A DNA stretch of 64,000 nt from Welwitschia mirabilis (GCA_051453625.1 JBOZIK010000001.1:204062786-204126785), one strand, 5' to 3'; shown: positions 34,856 through 46,489, numbered from the stretch's first letter. Notes: generated from the sequence alone by a model not told the origin. A program made the numbers and translations.

Positions 34856-35155
34856 TTCAAGAGTCTTGGAATCATGATCAAAAGAAGCATTGCAATAAAA
34901 CATCCTAGTAAGAAATGGATAAGTAAGACTAAAAACATCTAAGAAATGGTCTAGATCTTGATCTCTTAAGAGCTAGATGACTTCTCTGAGTCCCTTAAGC
35001 TCTGATGTAGTTACAGATCACTCTTGGCACACAATTTTCTTCTTAAACTTGTCAAAGAACTTATTAACATTTTTATCATACATTCTTTGGTAGAAGTAAG
35101 ATGGTTTCCTTGATGAAGCTTCCTTTCCTCTTCTCTTAGAAGAACTTGTAGCCAT
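34856..35155 (-). pseudogene. Additional ORF of Cop-C, N-terminal part
   Basis: From an ATG at 35155 the minus strand reads MATSSSKRRGKEASSR, a basic, serine-rich start, then a region with the spacing ELKGLREVI, LDHFLDVF, LTYPFLTRMFYCNASF. The last block corresponds to the VREFYAN block of family 1 (FYCNAS for FYANIH), so the two families carry homologous ORFs downstream of pol. Two in-frame stops are visible, and the ORF is cut at the gypsy junction. This is the clearest N-terminus of this ORF in the window. Confidence 0.6.
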
Positions 35156-35345
35156 TCTAAGAACTTTAAAAGAAAAAGAACTAAGAAAAACATTGGATCT
35201 AAAAGTAAGAGCTCTAAATCTTGGAAGAAAAACACTAGATTTGAGAGCTAGGAATGGCTAGAACACAATAAAATCAAGTTAGGATTCTATCTCTTTTATA
35301 CACTGAATAAAATAGGGTGAATTTGAGAAATGAATTGGATCCACT

Positions 35346-35515
35346 AACTATACTTCCATACTATAATCCGTTAGGTCCAGTCGACTGCTCGAAGCTCTGA
35401 TCAACCCACTGAGATGCGATTCTATAGTACTGAAAGGGGTCTGGGCGATCGAGCTTTCAGGTCAGTTGATCGACCACATATGGTCGACTAAATCATAGAT
35501 CCAGTCGACTGCCCT
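35346..35515. repeat. GTCGAC-rich spacer of Cop-C
   Basis: AGTCGACT occurs at 35379-35386 and 35503-35510, and GTCGAC at 35483-35488. Degenerate relatives (TTGATCGACC, GGCGATCGAG, CTGATCAACC) lie between. The same motif is multiplied in the Cop-C LTR (38520-38960). Its position between the pol remnant and the additional ORF matches the AGACGTCT-rich spacer of family 1. Confidence 0.7.
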
Positions 35516-35519
35516 ACAA

Positions 35520-36070
35520 TCAGCCAAGGGATAGTGACTTAACCTCAAGATCATTTTCATGATTATCAAATTGATTATAGACAGTGAATGTTTCATCAGA
35601 ATTTATAGAATAACATTTAATTTCATCAAAATTTCTCTTAATATCTTGGTTTATGTGCAACATTTGATCAAACGAATTAACATCTACTCTATAAGTATTA
35701 TTTATACATTTTGCAAGAAATAGAAGCATTCATTTTCTCATCCACAACAATACATTTCGATTTTTCAAAAATTATTCTATATCCTTTGTCATAAAGTTAA
35801 CTTATACTTAAATAAATTGTGTTTTAAACTATTAACATAAAGTACATTTTCAAGTTTAGGTAACATACCTCCTTTGATGTATCCTGTACTTTCTATTTTT
35901 ACTGTTTCATTATTTTCAAAGATGACTTCTCCTCCATTTATGCTCTTCAAGTTGTGAAAACTTGATTTATCTCCTGATATATGTCTTAAGCAACCACTGT
36001 CTAAATACCAACTATTCATGTGTGATGCTTTAAAATATATCTATGTTAGAAAACTTTGAAGATTACTAGC
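35520..36070 (-). pseudogene. Cop-C protease and pre-integrase piece
   Basis: The 77-codon open stretch 36019-35789 reads WYLDSGCLRHISGDKSSF, the copia aspartic-protease entry with an intact DSG, and ends with SLKHNLF of the LKHNLLS block. The next open stretch (35729-35520) is probably the pre-integrase domain, although its sequence is diverged. It ends at a sharp junction with the GTCGAC spacer. The protease would cleave the Gag-Pol polyprotein. Of all proteases in the window this one is best preserved. Confidence 0.75.
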
Positions 36071-36099
36071 TTTAACCCACTTAGTTTTATTTGACTTAG

Positions 36100-37664
36100 G
36101 TGGTATATTTTTCTTAGGAACAAACTTAAAATGCAATGTGCTTACATTTTTAGAGAAAATCATTAATTATCTAACTTTACAAAAAAGTTTTGAATAACCA
36201 AATTTACCACAAAAATTACATAAAAGATTAGGCACATACTTGCCTGATTTACCTATTTTTGTGATTTTTATATACTAAAGCCAATACCTAATTTGTCTCT
36301 GGTGGGCTTTCATACTTCAAGTATCTATTCTAACTTAGAAGAGCTATCAGAAAAATTATTGATAGAAAAAGAAAGACCTTTTACCTGAGAAGTTAGCTTG
36401 ATGTTGTCAGATTTAAGCACATTATATTTCTCTTCCACTTCCTTCTTTTCCTTGGTGATAATATTTACTACTTTGTTCAACTCATTTATTCTCTTGACTA
36501 TCTTTTCACACTTCTCATACAACTCTTAATATGTGTCTTCTAGCTCATCTTCTTCTTCATTAATTATATCCAAATCATCGGGTATTGATGTGCTGGGTAC
36601 ATTTTTAAGTAATGGCATGAAAGCCATGAAAGGCAACCTTCTATCTCTGTCTAATATATGATTAGAATAGTTTTCCTTATCTTTATCATCTTCATTATCC
36701 CAAGTAGTCATGAATGAGGAATTCCTTGACTTTCTGTTAGCTCTCCTAGTGTTAAAACACTTATTAATGATATGTCCAAATCATTTGCATGAGTAGAATT
36801 GGATTTTCTTTTTCTTTTCTTGCTTCTTTCTTTATTTTAGATTATTTCTCTTTGAATTCCTACTTGATTCTCCTTCCTTTTTCCTATAAAAATTTTTTTT
36901 GAATTGTCTGGCTAGAAGAGCCACTTTATCATCATTGAGTTCTTTATCTGATCTGTAAATCTATAGACTTCCTGTACACATTTTAAAGTAATACCTTTTC
37001 TTTTACCTTTAGAAAACTTAAGCTCATAGGTTTGCAGATTACTTTGAAGTTCTTTCAATGCCATTGTATTAATGTTTTTGCTCTCTTTGATGGATGTCAT
37101 CTTCGGTTCCAATCTCTTGGGTAGGGATCTCAAGACTTTTCTTAACACTTTTCTTTCCTCCATACATTCTCTAAGGCTTGCCATTGAGTTCACAATATCT
37201 GTAAGTCTAGCAAAAAATTCTTGCAAAGTTTCTTCTTCATCCATATAAATATCTTTAAACTTGGAAATGAGCATCTGAAGTTTGACTTGTTTAATAGTTA
37301 AGGTTCCTTCATGTGCTACCTTGAGAATGTCCTAAGCTTCTTTAGTATGGTTACAATTTACTATTCATTTGAATTCTTATACACACACTGCACAAAAAAT
37401 TGTATTAAGAGCATAGACATCTATGGTGGATTTTGCCTTGTCTTTGGCTATCCATTAGTCTTGGGATTTGGGGACTAGGATAGTGTTGCCATTTGCATCA
37501 GTTTAGGTTATCATAGGCAAAGCATGACCTTTGTAAATGACCTCCTCTATGTCGGCATTTAGGGATCTAAGAAATATTCTCATCTTATCTTTCCAATAGG
37601 TATAGTTCAACCCCTTAAACATAGGTCGACGACCAGTTGAAAATCCATCAAAAGGATTACTCAT
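36100..37664 (-). pseudogene. Cop-C gag with coiled coil and two zinc knuckles
   Basis: The ATG at 37664 starts 48 bp after the primer binding site and opens MSNPFDGFSTGRRPMFKG, followed by LNYTYWKDKMRIFL, a classic copia gag entry. An open stretch 37274-36912 covers the gag helical core (FARLTDIVNSM, VLRSLPKRLEPK). A first zinc knuckle near 36805-36765 keeps FGHIINKC. A coiled-coil-like, lysine- and glutamate-rich segment lies at 36711-36325. A second knuckle near 36222-36180 reads CNFCGKFGYSKLFC, with His changed to Tyr. At least five in-frame stops are seen. The arrangement mirrors family 1 gag. Confidence 0.8.
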
Positions 37665-37712
37665 TTTTAGGGTTCTAATGTTAATATCAATTAAAATCTA
37701 TTTAAGACTTAA

Positions 37713-37730
37713 CTTAGCTCTGTTACCAAA
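37713..37730 (-). promoter_or_regulatory. Primer binding site of Cop-C
   Basis: The minus strand reads TTTGGTAACAGAGCTAAG directly after the LTR. Eleven of the twelve bases of TGGTATCAGAGC, the initiator-Met tRNA complement, are kept. Confidence 0.85.
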
Positions 37731-39083
37731 TGATAGGATCGAGAACCCTAGAGGGGGATGAATAGATTATTTTAAAACTTTAACAAATAATCTAAAATAA
37801 AACTATTTGAAATACAACTTGCATATGAAAATAAATCAATCTAGAATGTGCAGAAAATAATAAGATACTAAAATTAAATAATCAAAACAAAAAGCACAAA
37901 CTATCAATTTGATGCAAGCTAGATTTATAGTGGTTTAGGAACTTCCCTATTCCACTCTTGATGATCAGCTTCTTCCAAGTTGGATCTTGGATCTCTGTTA
38001 CTCCACTAGGTATTCTAGTTCACCTATAACCTTTACAAGTGGACTTTTCTAGGCTAATTCTCAATCTTAACCACAGAATTTTTAAGGCTTAGTCTCAACC
38101 TCTAGAAAATAATAGCAGTGATTTACTGATGTCTTAATAGCATAAATAGCACCTATTTAAAAATTAGTATAATATATGAAGCTCTCCTCTTTTAGCGATA
38201 CACTAATGATGCTCTAGATCTGATTTTGAATGCAATACATGTGTTAATAGTAGATCTCCTCTAGTTAGATGTGTAGAAGCTAAGATACAATAATGATAAT
38301 AATATAGTTGCATAGCTTGATCTTTCAGATGCAAAATGATTTAGCTAAATGAGAATAGTTCCAAAAATATTTCCTGGTTATCTATAGCCTATCTATTTAT
38401 AATGAAAGGCTATTAGGGTTTAGTACATTTAAATTGTGCCACCAATGATTATAAATGACTAGAAAATGACTACCTAATGACTAGATAATGAATACATAGT
38501 GTCTAGAAAAATTTTTTTTGCGCACCATCTGGTTGACCGCATAAAAGTCTGATCAACCCCATGTTATTCCATGAATTACATAGGTTGCCCGAGAGATAAA
38601 TTTGGTCACCTCAGGTTTTTACTTCTCCAAGTCTGATCGACTCCATTTGGGTCTAGTCGACCCCATTTGGGTCTAGTCGATCCCAGTCTACTCGACTCCA
38701 TCCTGAGTATGGTTGACCCCTTGTCTCTTGGTCTGGAACTACTATCTGTTAGGTCTTCAAATCCAGCGATCCCATGAAAATCCAGTGAACTCCTTACCAT
38801 TTAGTTTAGGGACACTGATTCTTCCAGTTACAGGTCCTTTGATCCCATCAAAATTTAGTTAACCCCTTTGGGTTTAATTTACTTTCCTTTGATATCTTTA
38901 GGTGCGACTGATCCCTTTAGAATTTGGTTAACCCCTCTAGAGGGTGAATCAACTAGATAGGTTTTGGTGCATATTTTTGTTTCATCTTTCAACCTACAAA
39001 ACTTAAACTCTTCTGCATAACATATATAATATTTGCTATACACGAGATATTAGTTTTACATAAATTGACAAAATATAATCCAA
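37731..39083 (-). repeat. 5' LTR of Cop-C
   Basis: It starts TGATAGGATC and ends ATCCAACA, 1353 bp. Read on the minus strand it begins TGTTGGAT, the same start as family 1 LTRs. The right half (38510-38960) is packed with variants of GGTCGACC: GGTTGACC, GATCAACC, GATCGACT, AGTCGACC and GGTTAACC. No second copy is present in the window. Confidence 0.75.
38633..38712. repeat. 20-bp tandem repeat in the Cop-C LTR
   Basis: Units start at 38633, 38653, 38673 and 38693, typified by CTAGTCGACCCCATTTGGGT. The first two full units differ at four sites, and the later ones diverge. Each has a TCGA core, which multiplies the GTCGAC motif of the family. Confidence 0.8.
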
Positions 39084-39089
39084 CACATT

Positions 39090-42000
39090 ATAGTTTAAAG
39101 TTTTATTCTATAAGAAATTCACCCCATCTCCTTTATCACATATTTAGAAGAGACCATATCTAAAAATATTATAAGCTTTTATGATTTGTCTTGAGTAGGA
39201 ATTTACCTCTGAATAGGTAACGTCTCCAAACCTTTAGAGCATGCACTATATCTAGCAGTTTAAGATCATGAATGGAATAGTTCTTCTTGTATTGATTTAA
39301 CTTCCATGATTCAAAGGCAATCACCTGATCATCTTGGTTGGGTATGACTCATACACCTTGAGTAGAAGTATCAGTGATGACTATGAATGGTTTATTCATG
39401 TCTAAAAATTTAAGAATAGGTGCCATTATAAATAGGAGCTTTAGTCTGAGAAATTCTTTCTTGCATTTATCATTAAAATTAAATGTGGATGTTGACTTAT
39501 TTAAATCTATTAATGGGACTATAAGTTAAGATAATATTGGAATGAATTTTTAGTAGAAGCTAGCTAACTCTAAGAAACTTTGAACTTGTATAATATCCTT
39601 TAGTTCTAGTCAATTCGTTATGACTAGTATTTTGGCTGAATTAGTCGTGATCCCATTTTTAGACATAACATATCCTAGGTAGTTAATTTCTATCTGGAAG
39701 AAGTCACATTTGCTTAATTCAATCTTAAAATTATGCTTAATCAAGATTTATAAAACTTTCTTCAAGTGTGCAACATGATTATCTTAGCTTTTGGAATATA
39801 TTAAAATATCATCTAAAAATACAATCATAAATTTATTTAAATAAGGTCACAAAATAGCATTTATCAAACTCATAAAAGTTGCCAAATCATTGTCAAAACA
39901 AATGGCATTATTATGAAATTATAATGTCCTTATCTTGTTCTAAAGATAATTTTGTATATATCTTTATTCCTGATGTAGATTTTGTGGTATCTAGACTTTC
40001 AGTCAATCTTTGAGAAGAAATTGACTCCTTGGAGTTGATCTAATAAGTCATTAATTCTTGATAGAAAATACTTATTTTTAATGGTTATCTTATTTATCTA
40101 TCTGTAGTCAATGCAAAGTCTTAGGATACAATTCCTTTTCTTTATGAAGAGTACTGAGGCTCCTCAAGGTGATATCTAGGATAAATTTTTCTTTCAAAAA
40201 GTAGCTGTTCAATTTTTAGCTTCAGTTTTATTAATTCTATTACTAAGAATTGATAGGATGCTTAAGCTATTAGTTATGATTCAGGGATTAAGTTGATTGC
40301 ATGTTGTGCTTTCCTATTAGATAGTAGCATCCTTAAATATTTAAATACATTAGAAAATTTTTGTAGTTTGTCTAGTAGTATGAGATCCTTTTTATGATTT
40401 TCTGCCTGCACAAGTGTAATGAAAATTTATTTTCTTTTGACGACTTTTGAGATCTATTTGGTTGAGGTTAAGGATATCTTCTTATTTCTTCTGTCCCCCT
40501 TTAAAATTTATTTTCCAAATGAAGTTAATAGTAGTAGGGTGCATTGCCAAAAGTTAATTCAAACATTACATCTGATTAAGAAGGAAATCCCCAAATGGCA
40601 TGGTACTCTCTAATTTGAAAGACATAGAACTTATCCCTAAAATGTGAGTCATGAATGTTATAATTGATGAGGGAAATGGTCCTATCTTATGTAAGAAAAC
40701 TATCCCCTGCAACCACTATGATAGATTTTTGTTCCTTAAATGGGGTGATGTTTAGTTTGTAAAATAATGCTAGATAAATGAATTTATGTGAGGCACTACT
40801 ATCTACTAACAATGAAATAAGAAAAGATGAAATTTAACCATGTAATTTCAAGATGGATTACTTATTATGAATTACACCTATTTAGATGGCAGCATAAATC
40901 TTTTTAGGTTGTGTGGCTATATTCTATAAGGATTGAGGTTAACTATGCTAAGGAAGATATGGTGCTTGAGATTTGAATGGATAATTTTTAGTAATGTAAT
41001 CCTTCTTATGGAATTTGCAATAAGTAAGGTTATCTCTGTATGCCTATCGTGCTAATGGGGTATTGGAAATGTTATGTTTGTCCACTTGCAAGTGATGGGG
41101 CTTATTACATTTATTTTCTTACCCTTAAAGATAATGTCTTATTTTGCAGTAGACATCTTCAGTGGATTTGATCTTCAAGGTGCATAAAACACTTATAACT
41201 TTGGGTGCTAGAGTTCCAATGAAACTGTTAATCAATTTCTTCTCTATCAAGTTTTTTTGGTATTTTATAAGATGCTAGAATTCAAATTAATGTTTATCTA
41301 GTGGGTGTTTTCCCAAGTAAAGGCATTGTAATTCCATAATTTAGCCTTCTATGAAGTCTTCTGGAATGAATTTCTTTTTGAATTCCTCTATGAAGGTATT
41401 TCATGGTATCCTTTGGGGATGTTTCTATTGGCATCATGACCACTGTTCGTATATATTTCTTGTAAGAAGGCAGTAGAGTATATGCATCCTATCTCTGATG
41501 GATTATTCCAAAGGTCAAAGTAGTTTTCTATTTACCGAATCTAAGAGATGGATTCTTTGCTTATCCTTGCTTTTACCTTTGTATGTTTTTAGACATATCA
41601 TTTTAGCAATCTCTTCTCCTTCCCATTGATCTATGTTGGAGTGATTTGATCGATTTGATAAGAAGAATTAGAGGTTGATTTTTATATTTAGTAGTCTCAT
41701 CTAGATGTTTTATAAGTTAGCTGTGCCTATTAAAGTATGCTGTCTTAATGTAGAGGGTTTCTCTTGGTATGCCATTTAGTTTTGTTCCATTAGTTTAGGA
41801 GGAGGTTATTGATCCTACTAGTTAGAAGTTTGTTTTGAAAGTGAATGTGGTCAATTTGGTTTTCTATTTCATCCATTCATCCATTCACTATGTATTCCAT
41901 AATTTTCTAGTTGGTTTAACATCCTTCTAAACTCATATGAATCTTCTTGATTGCTATTCTTTTATGAGTAGTCCTCTCTTTTTATGGTGGGGCTTAGTTT

Positions 42001-42106
42001 CTTTTATAGCATTGTTGTAATAGTTAGGTACTTGTAACTAAATGTTAGTGAGAAAAATAATTAGAAGGATAGTTACTAGTTGTCATAGCAACCCTTGATG
42101 GTGTGG
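39090..42106 (-). pseudogene. Gyp-G: gypsy gag, protease and RT remnant
   Basis: A possible gag start is the minus-strand ATG near 42106 (MGSTPSRVAMTTSNYPSNY). The Retrotrans_gag core lies at about 41410-41130 and includes FIEEFKKKFIPEDFIEG and KKLINSFIGTLAPKV. A zinc-finger remnant YCKFHKKDYITKNY lies near 41030-40990. The retropepsin near 40815-40770 reads LVDSSASHKFI, so the catalytic DSG became DSS. RT has GASVLFIKKRN and LRLCIDYR near 40160-40090 and the active site MIVFLDDILIY near 39832-39800. This RT form and the protease suit a chromovirus. Numerous stops. The RNase H side runs to the edge of the Cop-C LTR. LTRs were not identified. Confidence 0.75.
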
Positions 42107-42154
42107 ATCCCATTTTAGGATAACTAATAATGAGGTGTATTACTAGGTACTTTG

Positions 42155-42997
42155 AGTGTGATGTAGGGTGTTACACAAGTTTGATGATTAAAGTACGACA
42201 TTACATATCTAGGTGTGATGTCAGACACATAAGTGTAATGTTAGATACCCTTATGTAATTATGTAGTTTTATTATGAAGCAAGCACGAGGGGGTTATGCT
42301 ATGATCCTATAAGAGTAAGTTTGATGTTAGATACTTGAGTGCAATGTTAAGTAGCTAAGTGAAATGTCAAAGGCTATTGTTGTAAGCACATTAAGAAATC
42401 ACATATAGTGCCAAGGGTGAGGGATGTATCTGATAATCACGTGCAACATTAAACACCCAAATGCCACATCAGATAGCTATGTGCAATGTCGGCTCTATTC
42501 TTTGGGAACCATATCATACTACAATAGAAAATGCTAGGACCTTTTAGGAGGTGCCAGAATGCTATAGCCTCAAGTGTAACATCGATCACTCAAGTTTGAC
42601 ATTGGGCACGAAAGTATTATATCAGATACCTAAGTGTGACATTGAAGCCTTCTTACATATGCAAGCAAGAGATAAACAGATGATTTTTAGGAGTGAGCAT
42701 GAGGTGCTGAGAGCTTACAAGGTTAAGTGCAATGTTAGGTATTAAAGTACAACATTAGACACCCAAATGTGACATCAGACATTGAAGTGTAACATTATAC
42801 ACCCTAGTGTAATGTTAAAAATTAGAGTACGACATCAGGAACTTATTTCAGAATAGATTGGAAGGGAATAGTTGGCACCATAACTAAGGAGGACCTATTA
42901 AAGGTAGGTAAGGAGCAAGCATAACATTGGATACATAAATGTAATGTTGTATACATGAGTGTGGTGTTGGGCTCTCAATTGCGATGTTGGTTCTCAT
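42155..42997. repeat. Six clusters of a 20-bp repeat with CpG-decay signature
   Basis: Units of exactly 20 bp, typified by AGTGTGACATCAGACACCCA, occur in clusters starting at 42155, 42318, 42440, 42573, 42726 and 42918, with 3-6 units each. Spacers of about 50-75 bp contain loosely similar phrases, as in a decayed higher-order repeat. The cleanest block is 42726-42845 (six contiguous units). At unit positions 8-9 the 24 regular units have TG in 12, CA in 11 and TA in one, and CG in none, within a frame of RA-xx-TY. The decay of a fixed GACGTC or AACGTT core explains this. The 64-codon ORF at 42551-42745 is a by-product. The array lies between Gyp-G gag and a TATA-like promoter. Confidence 0.9.
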
Positions 42998-43079
42998 GAA
43001 TTTGCTGTTGTCATGGAGCAATGCTATTACCTAATTACATTTCAACATTAATTTAACTATAATTAACTTTGGTTTAATT

Positions 43080-43200
43080 ATAGTTAACTTTATATTGGTT
43101 AACTATGGTTAACTATACTCCTAGGGTTTATTTAACCCTAGGTCCACTACTATAAATACCCCATAGACCCCTTATTTTCACCTCATTTTCCTCATGAATC
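43080..43200 (+). promoter_or_regulatory. Candidate promoter with TATAAATA and GTTAAC repeats
   Basis: TATAAATA at 43151-43158 is followed by CCCCATAGACCCC and a pyrimidine-rich stretch like a plant leader. Upstream, GGTTAACTATGGTTAACTAT and a further TAGTTAAC (43080-43120) form short repeats. It could drive the plus-strand pseudogene downstream or belong to an unrecognised LTR in plus orientation. Confidence 0.45.
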
Positions 43201-44526
43201 ATAAATAATGTAGTGGCTCTTTCTTCTCACTTTTTCTCCTATTCTTCCATGTGATACCTTTATATTATTCTTTTGTGATTTATATATTTTTATGCAAGTA
43301 TTTTTATATTCCACATTTGTTATAAATAGAGGCTTTTCCAAACATTTATAATTGCAACTTCCTTCCAATCAAGGTATGGCTTAGAGACTTTATCCTGCCA
43401 TTTCTTGAAATTCTACAAATGTTAAGTCTACTAAATTAGAAATCTTATAACAAGCTATAGAGCAAGGATTCTCATGGATTTTCTCCTCTAATCTTTTAGA
43501 CCTATATGGTTTTCCTTGTTTTTTTCTTTATCATGTCACTGTTCTTTTCATTCTTAATTCTTTGTATTCTTCTATTAATCCTCATACAACTAACATTATC
43601 CATCCTCATAATGGTCTAATTTAAGTTTCTAAAGAAAGTATTAGGTTAGTTTTTGAATTGAGCCAAGGAAAATGTATTTGTCGTAAGGTCTCTTGTTTTA
43701 ATGAGGATTTCCATTATTTCATGGCTTATCAATTAGACAATTTTATTTTGTGTGTGTGAGGTGAATACTCATGGCCATGGGGTATCCATTTCCAACTTTA
43801 CTACCTTCTGCTTTGTAACTTATGGGGAATTAATTACAAGTAGCACCTTCCTACATGATCGAGTGAGTGAAATCCCAACTTACATAATTTATTTATTATC
43901 ATTTTTAGTTAGTGAAATTTCTTTATACTAGGATTCTATTGAGTGTTCATCTACTCTTTCTTAGTTAACTCACTTGAAGTGAAATGATGATAGGGGTAAG
44001 TGTTTTTGCACATACACCCTGTTAGGCTTATATCTTTATTTTATAAGTCTCGGTGAATTGTAGCTTTTAGGTCTTTAAATGTAGATCCATCTTTTATCTA
44101 TTACCTTATGAAATTCCTGTTCAATCCTTGCTCCATTCTCATTCTTATTCATTATGAAGGATAAAGATTCAGGGGACTATGATCTTAAAAAAACATCTTA
44201 GGGTACTTTTTCTATTCCATCTGAGGTATGAACCTTTCTATCAGATTTTTGGATAATAATTTATTTCTCATGACTTTTTTTTGTTTATTGTTGGTTGCAG
44301 ATGAGTAACGCATCAGGATCCTATAACTCTTCTTGTTGAAAATAGGATAAATCTCTAATTAACTATCTAATACCTAAAGAGTCCAAATAAGAGGAGATAC
44401 CCCTTAGTTTTACTCAGTAATACTAGTCCATGGGGTATTATCTTAGTCTTGTTTTTACTCCATTTTTGTTCTCTGGACTTAGTATGATGTTTCTATGAAA
44501 TATTCTTTTAAATCTATTTATTTCAG
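43201..44526 (+). other. Region upstream of the plus-strand pseudogene, weakly coding-like
   Basis: It is GC-richer than its neighbours, with plus-strand pieces that read open between stops (for example near 43720-43860). A good 3' splice site, TTGGTTGCAG before ATGAGTAACGCATCAGG, lies at about 44300. First exons of the pseudogene may lie here, but no domain could be named. Confidence 0.35.
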
Positions 44527-45585
44527 TTTTCATGCTTGGAGACCTTGGTCAAGGATGATTTGGGTTTTACCCCACAACCTTCAGAGAAGATTTCCCTCCA
44601 TAAGCTAAGGGAGGATTGTATAGCAGTAAGTGAATTCTTTTGTTTAACACTTTCTATTAGCCTATTCATGGATTTGTTATTCCCTTCTGATTCTTAAGAA
44701 GAGGAGATCCTTAATGAATTTGATGCATTAATGGATCAGGGGGATATATCCTACTTAACCCATTACTTTTAGTTTCTAAGTCAGAGTTCTAATCCCTAAA
44801 GCCTTCCATTATCTAGCTGCAGCTCCATAATGCATTATTAATGAGTAGGGTTAGGTATCTTACCATATAGATCTGCTTTTATAAGTGGTGGAGATCTTGT
44901 ATACCAAGGTTAAGGAGCTGATGGATCAATTGGAGGAGTATCAATTTCTCTCTAACCACTTACATATGGAAGTCACTCATCTATCTTACATGGATGACAT
45001 CTATATACATTATTGCTTTGAGGTAACAGATTTTTATGGAACTTAAAGTGCAGCTACTTTTCCTTCACTTTCCATTTCCATCCACAACACAAATGGCACA
45101 TCCCACTCTGAGACTTTGATAATTTAATTGATACGATGGAATCCTTTTGTTGTATAACTTGGCATGGGGTGAAAGAGTGAGAATCCATAAGTGATTTTCA
45201 TCAGATGCTAAAAAGTCAAGTGAAGAATATGCACCTATCAGAGAAGAGATCATGGACAGATGCTTCCTATATTATCACATTGAAAGAAAGTTAAGCTACC
45301 TTGTTTGATTACTTAGCCAAGTGTGGGAGGATGATTTAGGCTTATGTGGATCATTTGGCAATTACGATTAATGATATTAATGTATTATACCATGATAAGA
45401 AGCTTTTGAAGGAGCATCTATTGGGAATCGTAGTGGATTATAGTAAGCTTTACATGAATCTCTACAAGACACCATACCCCATCACTGGGGCAAATTATGC
45501 AATAGGTTCTTCTTCTATTGAAATTAGTATTATGGTAGTTCCTCATCAACCTACTGATATGAAGGTAATTCCAAGTGGTGTGTAG
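44527..45585 (+). pseudogene. Unidentified intron-containing pseudogene
   Basis: Three exon-like pieces have splice-site consensus. Exon a (44527-44625) follows TTTATTTCAG, precedes GTAAGT and is 33 open codons, including KISLHKLREDCIA. Exon b (about 44823-45022) ends before GTAACA and is open from 44888, with VKELMDQLEEYQFL and YMDDIYIHYCFE, probably coiled coil. Exon c (45205-45585) follows TTTTCATCAG and ends in TAG. It includes LLKEHLLGIVVDYSKLYMNL, and after it TPYPITGAN. Two in-frame stops (45292-45294 and 45337-45339) could each come from a glutamine codon by one C-to-T step. I do not recognise the family. It could be a host gene or an intron-bearing retroelement gag-like gene. The consistent splice sites argue against chance. 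Confidence 0.5.
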
Positions 45586-46489
45586 CCACTTATTCTAGAT
45601 GCAGAGGTTTATAACCTAGTTCCATTCTTCATGGAGGATTTTCATCCTCCCTAGTAATGATTCCATGATCTACTATTGGAGGCATCATGCACCATGTTTT
45701 TACTGATGCCTTATTTCCTTTTTTATATCTCAGCTCTTGTATGTACCACTTGCATTTTAGCCTATTATTTTTAATAATAAACTTTTGCTTATTTATAAAA
45801 GTAAGTTCCCTTCTTATTCTTGAAGTGTTAGTTTATTACTTATTATTTACTCTAATGCCAAATGTAATGTTCCATTTTATTATTTTTATTTTACTTTGCA
45901 TAAAAAGGAACATATAAAATAATATGTTAGGATCAATAAGAATAATAAGAAACCATTTTACAAAAGTAAAATTTATTATTAAAAATAGTGGATTACATTC
46001 CTTATCATTTTTCCAATAGCCTTGGAATAGTGGTCAAAGGTGAAGACGTGGACTACAACTTAAGTCCCCCTCTTAGAGCCTTTAAGGATTAGCCAATATT
46101 ATCATTGGTTACATCCACCTAGTCTATCCATCCCCACCTAATGTCATAAACTTTTATAGCATAAATGAAAGAATAAAGTTTTACATCTTTGGGTCACACC
46201 CATTCATGACTCATTAATTATGTTCATGTAGTATCTTAACATACTTCTTTTACAATTAGTAAATTTGTTACATTACAAAAGTAGTTAAAATTTTTAACAC
46301 ATTTCATAGTAATAAGATTCATGCATTACAAATTTGATAATGTTAGAAAAAATTATATTACACATACCATAGTATGAGGATCGAGAAAGACTTTTCATAA
46401 TGACTCTAAAAGTTAAATAAAAATTAATATCTATAACAAGATAAGTTACATTAACTTATGATTAATATTATCTTGGATTAGAAGTACTA
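45586..46489. other. 3' flank of the pseudogene and unassigned sequence
   Basis: AATAATAAAC near 45771-45780 could be the polyadenylation signal of the pseudogene, and the plus strand around 45690-45900 looks like a 3' UTR. From 45920 onward the sequence is AT-rich without recognisable features, except a GC-richer piece at 46020-46130. Confidence 0.4.

Larger units (their letters stand above)
34856..39083 (-). mobile_element. Cop-C: second copia family, internally deleted and 3'-truncated
   Basis: The minus strand shows a 5' LTR (37731-39083), a primer binding site, gag with two zinc knuckles, protease, a pre-integrase piece, a spacer with GTCGAC palindromes and the start of an additional ORF. 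Integrase, RT and RNase H are missing between about 35520 and 35155, so pol was lost internally. The 3' end of the additional ORF and the 3' LTR are missing too, replaced by gypsy sequence at 34855. The LTR is unrelated to family 1, yet the architecture is the same. Confidence 0.75.

Noticed and set aside
42551-42745. 64-codon plus-strand ORF
   Set aside because: It follows the 20-bp repeat and changes frame with every unit.
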